A stretch of DNA of 42,996 nucleotides from Dissophora ornata (taxonomy: Eukaryota; Mortierellomycota; Mortierellomycetes; Mortierellales; Mortierellaceae): positions 1-42,996 of the forward strand of contig MU616780.1 of assembly GCA_025201705.1 (NCBI GenBank). The letters run 5' to 3'. Below the pieces are notes generated by a model. That model saw only the letters and a list, made by a program, of their open reading frames with translations, was not told the origin of the DNA and did not search any database. Of the stretch, positions 41,325 through 42,996 are shown piece after piece. How positions within the stretch are numbered: position 1 is the stretch's first letter; each line of letters starts with the position of its first letter. A program made the position numbers and the translations under genes.

Positions 41325-42893
41325 ATGAATTCACGATCATCAACAAGCAATAAGAGGAAACGCGCCGAGCCTCCTACGCTCATCTTGGAGAACCGGGAGG
41401 GCATCAATCAATATTTTTTTGATGTACCTTACTATGAATGGTCATTGGAATCATTCTGCGAATACGAATTCGACATCAACCACCGACAAGGTGGAAACAA
41501 CATTGCGAAGTCCTTCCTCACAGGCACAACGCGTATAAAGGATTCGAAAGAAGTACCCGTTGTTATCCGGAAGACCGCCGAGCCGCTATCCTCCATAAAA
41601 CAAGCAAGAATAAGGCGCGTTTGGCAGAATCTCTTTGTTCAGGAGGTAGCCAAAGCAGCAAAGGAACGAAGCGACAATTGCGAAGCTGCCAAGAAGGACT
41701 TTGACCATGCCGCGGGAATGATAGAAGGACTTGTGGGCCAGCTGGAGTATGGACCATTTGCAGAGAGCACGTCATCCAAGCCTGGCGAACCATCCGAAGA
41801 CTGTATCGATTTCAAGAGTTTAGCCGAAGTGGATGGCAATGATGCCCTCAGTAATCGCTCCCGAGAAAGCGGCTTCAGCAGTTTCAGTGGCGCAGGAGGT
41901 GATGGCCCGGGATTTCTGCAAGCTACATTCTCCGATACGAGCGATGACGCTGATTTCTTTCCAGACAGCAATGACAACACGGGAAGTTCAGCAGGAATAT
42001 TCGCCATGCCTCCGGGGAGTGTGAACTGGATTGTTGGCCCAGGTTCTATTTCGTCGCAATTCCTGTCAAACCACACATGGATTGACAGGGGCGTAAATAT
42101 TTCGCAGCTGTTGGCAAATCAGAGAGAAAGCGCAATGCGGGTACTTGAAAGATTGGAGGACGCCGACCTGCTCGCACAACGAAATTTTATCTACACACCC
42201 CGCATTATTCAGGAAGTCCTTTCGATTGAACAGTGGCAGGAGGCTGTAGCTCGATGGGACAAACAGTACAAGCACGACATTGACAAGGGCGAGATTGCAG
42301 ATGCTATCAATTTCGCGCTTTCACTGGACCCTCGCACAACACATCAGGATGCTTTAAATGCTTTAAGCTCTTTAAATACGACAAAACCAATTACGAGGAT
42401 TATCAGTAATTACCTTCGCACATCAGCACTTTGGGAGACAACAATATATGATCAGCTCTTATCGAAGCCAGTGAACGAGGACACATTTATTAATAACATC
42501 GTCAAACCAGTCATGGACGGCATGTTTGGTGACTTCCAGCACATCACGATGCATTAGACCAGGGACGAAATTAGATGTGGTGATGACTATCAGAATGAAG
42601 AGAAGCTGTACCCCGATTTTCACATCTCGATCAAGAGCCACTCCGTCGTATTATTGGAGGCCAAGCCCCCAAGTGGCACTGCGGCTGATTATGCTGCTGA
42701 CCGACGAAAGCTTCTCGACGAGATGAAATTAGGGGTTGATGGCCTCCTACGTCGTGGAGTTGATAAACCAGTGGTCGGATTCTTGGTGTCCGGGTTACGA
42801 GTAGAAACGTTCGCAATGACCCTCGATTACGAAGCTTGCTACGTGGTGGTCGACCTTGGCTCCTTTGACCTTGTTGGTTCACGTTATCAATAG
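41325..42893 (+). pseudogene. PD-(D/E)XK-like accessory protein interrupted by one amber codon
   Basis: A single frame runs from the ATG at 41325 to the TAG at 42555-42557 (410 aa) and continues in the same frame without further stops to 42893, giving about 522 codons. The N-terminal part has KKRKRAEPP (a nuclear-localisation-like basic run), WSLESFCEYEFDINHRQGG and VPVVIRKTAEP. The middle is acidic and Ser-rich. Before the stop is VMDGMFGDFQHITMH; after it come TRDE..., LYPDFHIS and VVLLEAKPP, a D...ExK nuclease pattern. The TAG may replace TGG. The catalytic part lies entirely after the stop. Family function is unknown; similar nuclease signatures occur at 10439 and 13318. The body of the frame resembles no housekeeping gene. 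Confidence 0.6.
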
Positions 42894-42923
42894 CGCGATC
42901 AGTGGCAGTGTAACAAAAGGTTT

Positions 42924-42972
42924 TTGTGCATGTTGATATCACATTGTGCATGTCGATGTCGCATTGTGCATT
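42924..42972. repeat. Short 20-bp tandem repeat
   Basis: TTGTGCATGTTGATATCACA at 42924 is followed by a copy with C, G and G changes at 42944 and a partial third copy at 42964, near the window end. Confidence 0.75.
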
Positions 42973-42996
42973 TTGTGGATTTGCAACTTTTCCAAT

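Noticed and set aside
41639..42076. Minus-strand 145-codon frame opposite the nuclease-like pseudogene
   Set aside because: It mirrors the Ser/Asp-rich codons of the plus-strand gene and has no features of its own.

Overview
The window looks like nuclear DNA of an early-diverging filamentous fungus, most likely Mortierellomycota (Mortierella, Linnemannia or Podila). This is inferred from short GT-AG introns (about 60-170 nt, often with a CTAAC branch site), ordinary fungal housekeeping genes, and Crinkler (CRN), Fanzor-like and SWIM zinc-finger sequences typical of such genomes. No database search was possible. Exon joins were made by hand from splice consensus, reading phase and family motifs.

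Housekeeping genes form intact blocks. They are a Sel1-repeat protein (33-2192, +), the mRNA-decay factor PAT1 (2947-5846, -, seven exons), a MIM2-like mitochondrial outer-membrane import factor (17797-18253, +), a conserved fungal mitochondrial protein (18843-19729, +), a Cid1/TUT-type non-canonical poly(A)/(U) polymerase (20082-23469, -, six exons), the ribosome-associated protein TMA7 (25209-25704, -), the glycerophosphocholine acyltransferase GPC1 (26625-28347, +), a Gvp36-like BAR protein (28520-30128, +) and a mitochondrial LETM1/Mdm38 protein (31160-33332, -). Two small secreted proteins lie at 16272-16368 (-, first exon only) and 17039-17399 (+).

Three accessory regions separate these blocks. 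Region A (6.2-15 kb) holds two SWIM zinc-finger fragments, a Crinkler N-terminal module with an in-frame stop, a frameshifted nuclease-like gene, a solo arm of a dispersed repeat, and a three-exon protein with two PD-(D/E)XK-like nuclease signatures. Region B (15.1-16.3 kb) is a 134-bp satellite with a dimeric 268-bp higher-order pattern next to a secreted-protein exon. Region C (34-43 kb) holds a foldback element of about 1.9 kb, a second Crinkler gene running in phase into a Fanzor-like RuvC nuclease with a 4-bp duplication frameshift, an exon-like cassette array with an inverted copy, and a nuclease-like gene interrupted by one amber codon.

The main signal is the association of Crinkler header domains with nuclease and transposon-derived C-termini. 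These accessory genes carry small fresh lesions (short tandem duplications and single stops), while the housekeeping genes are intact.
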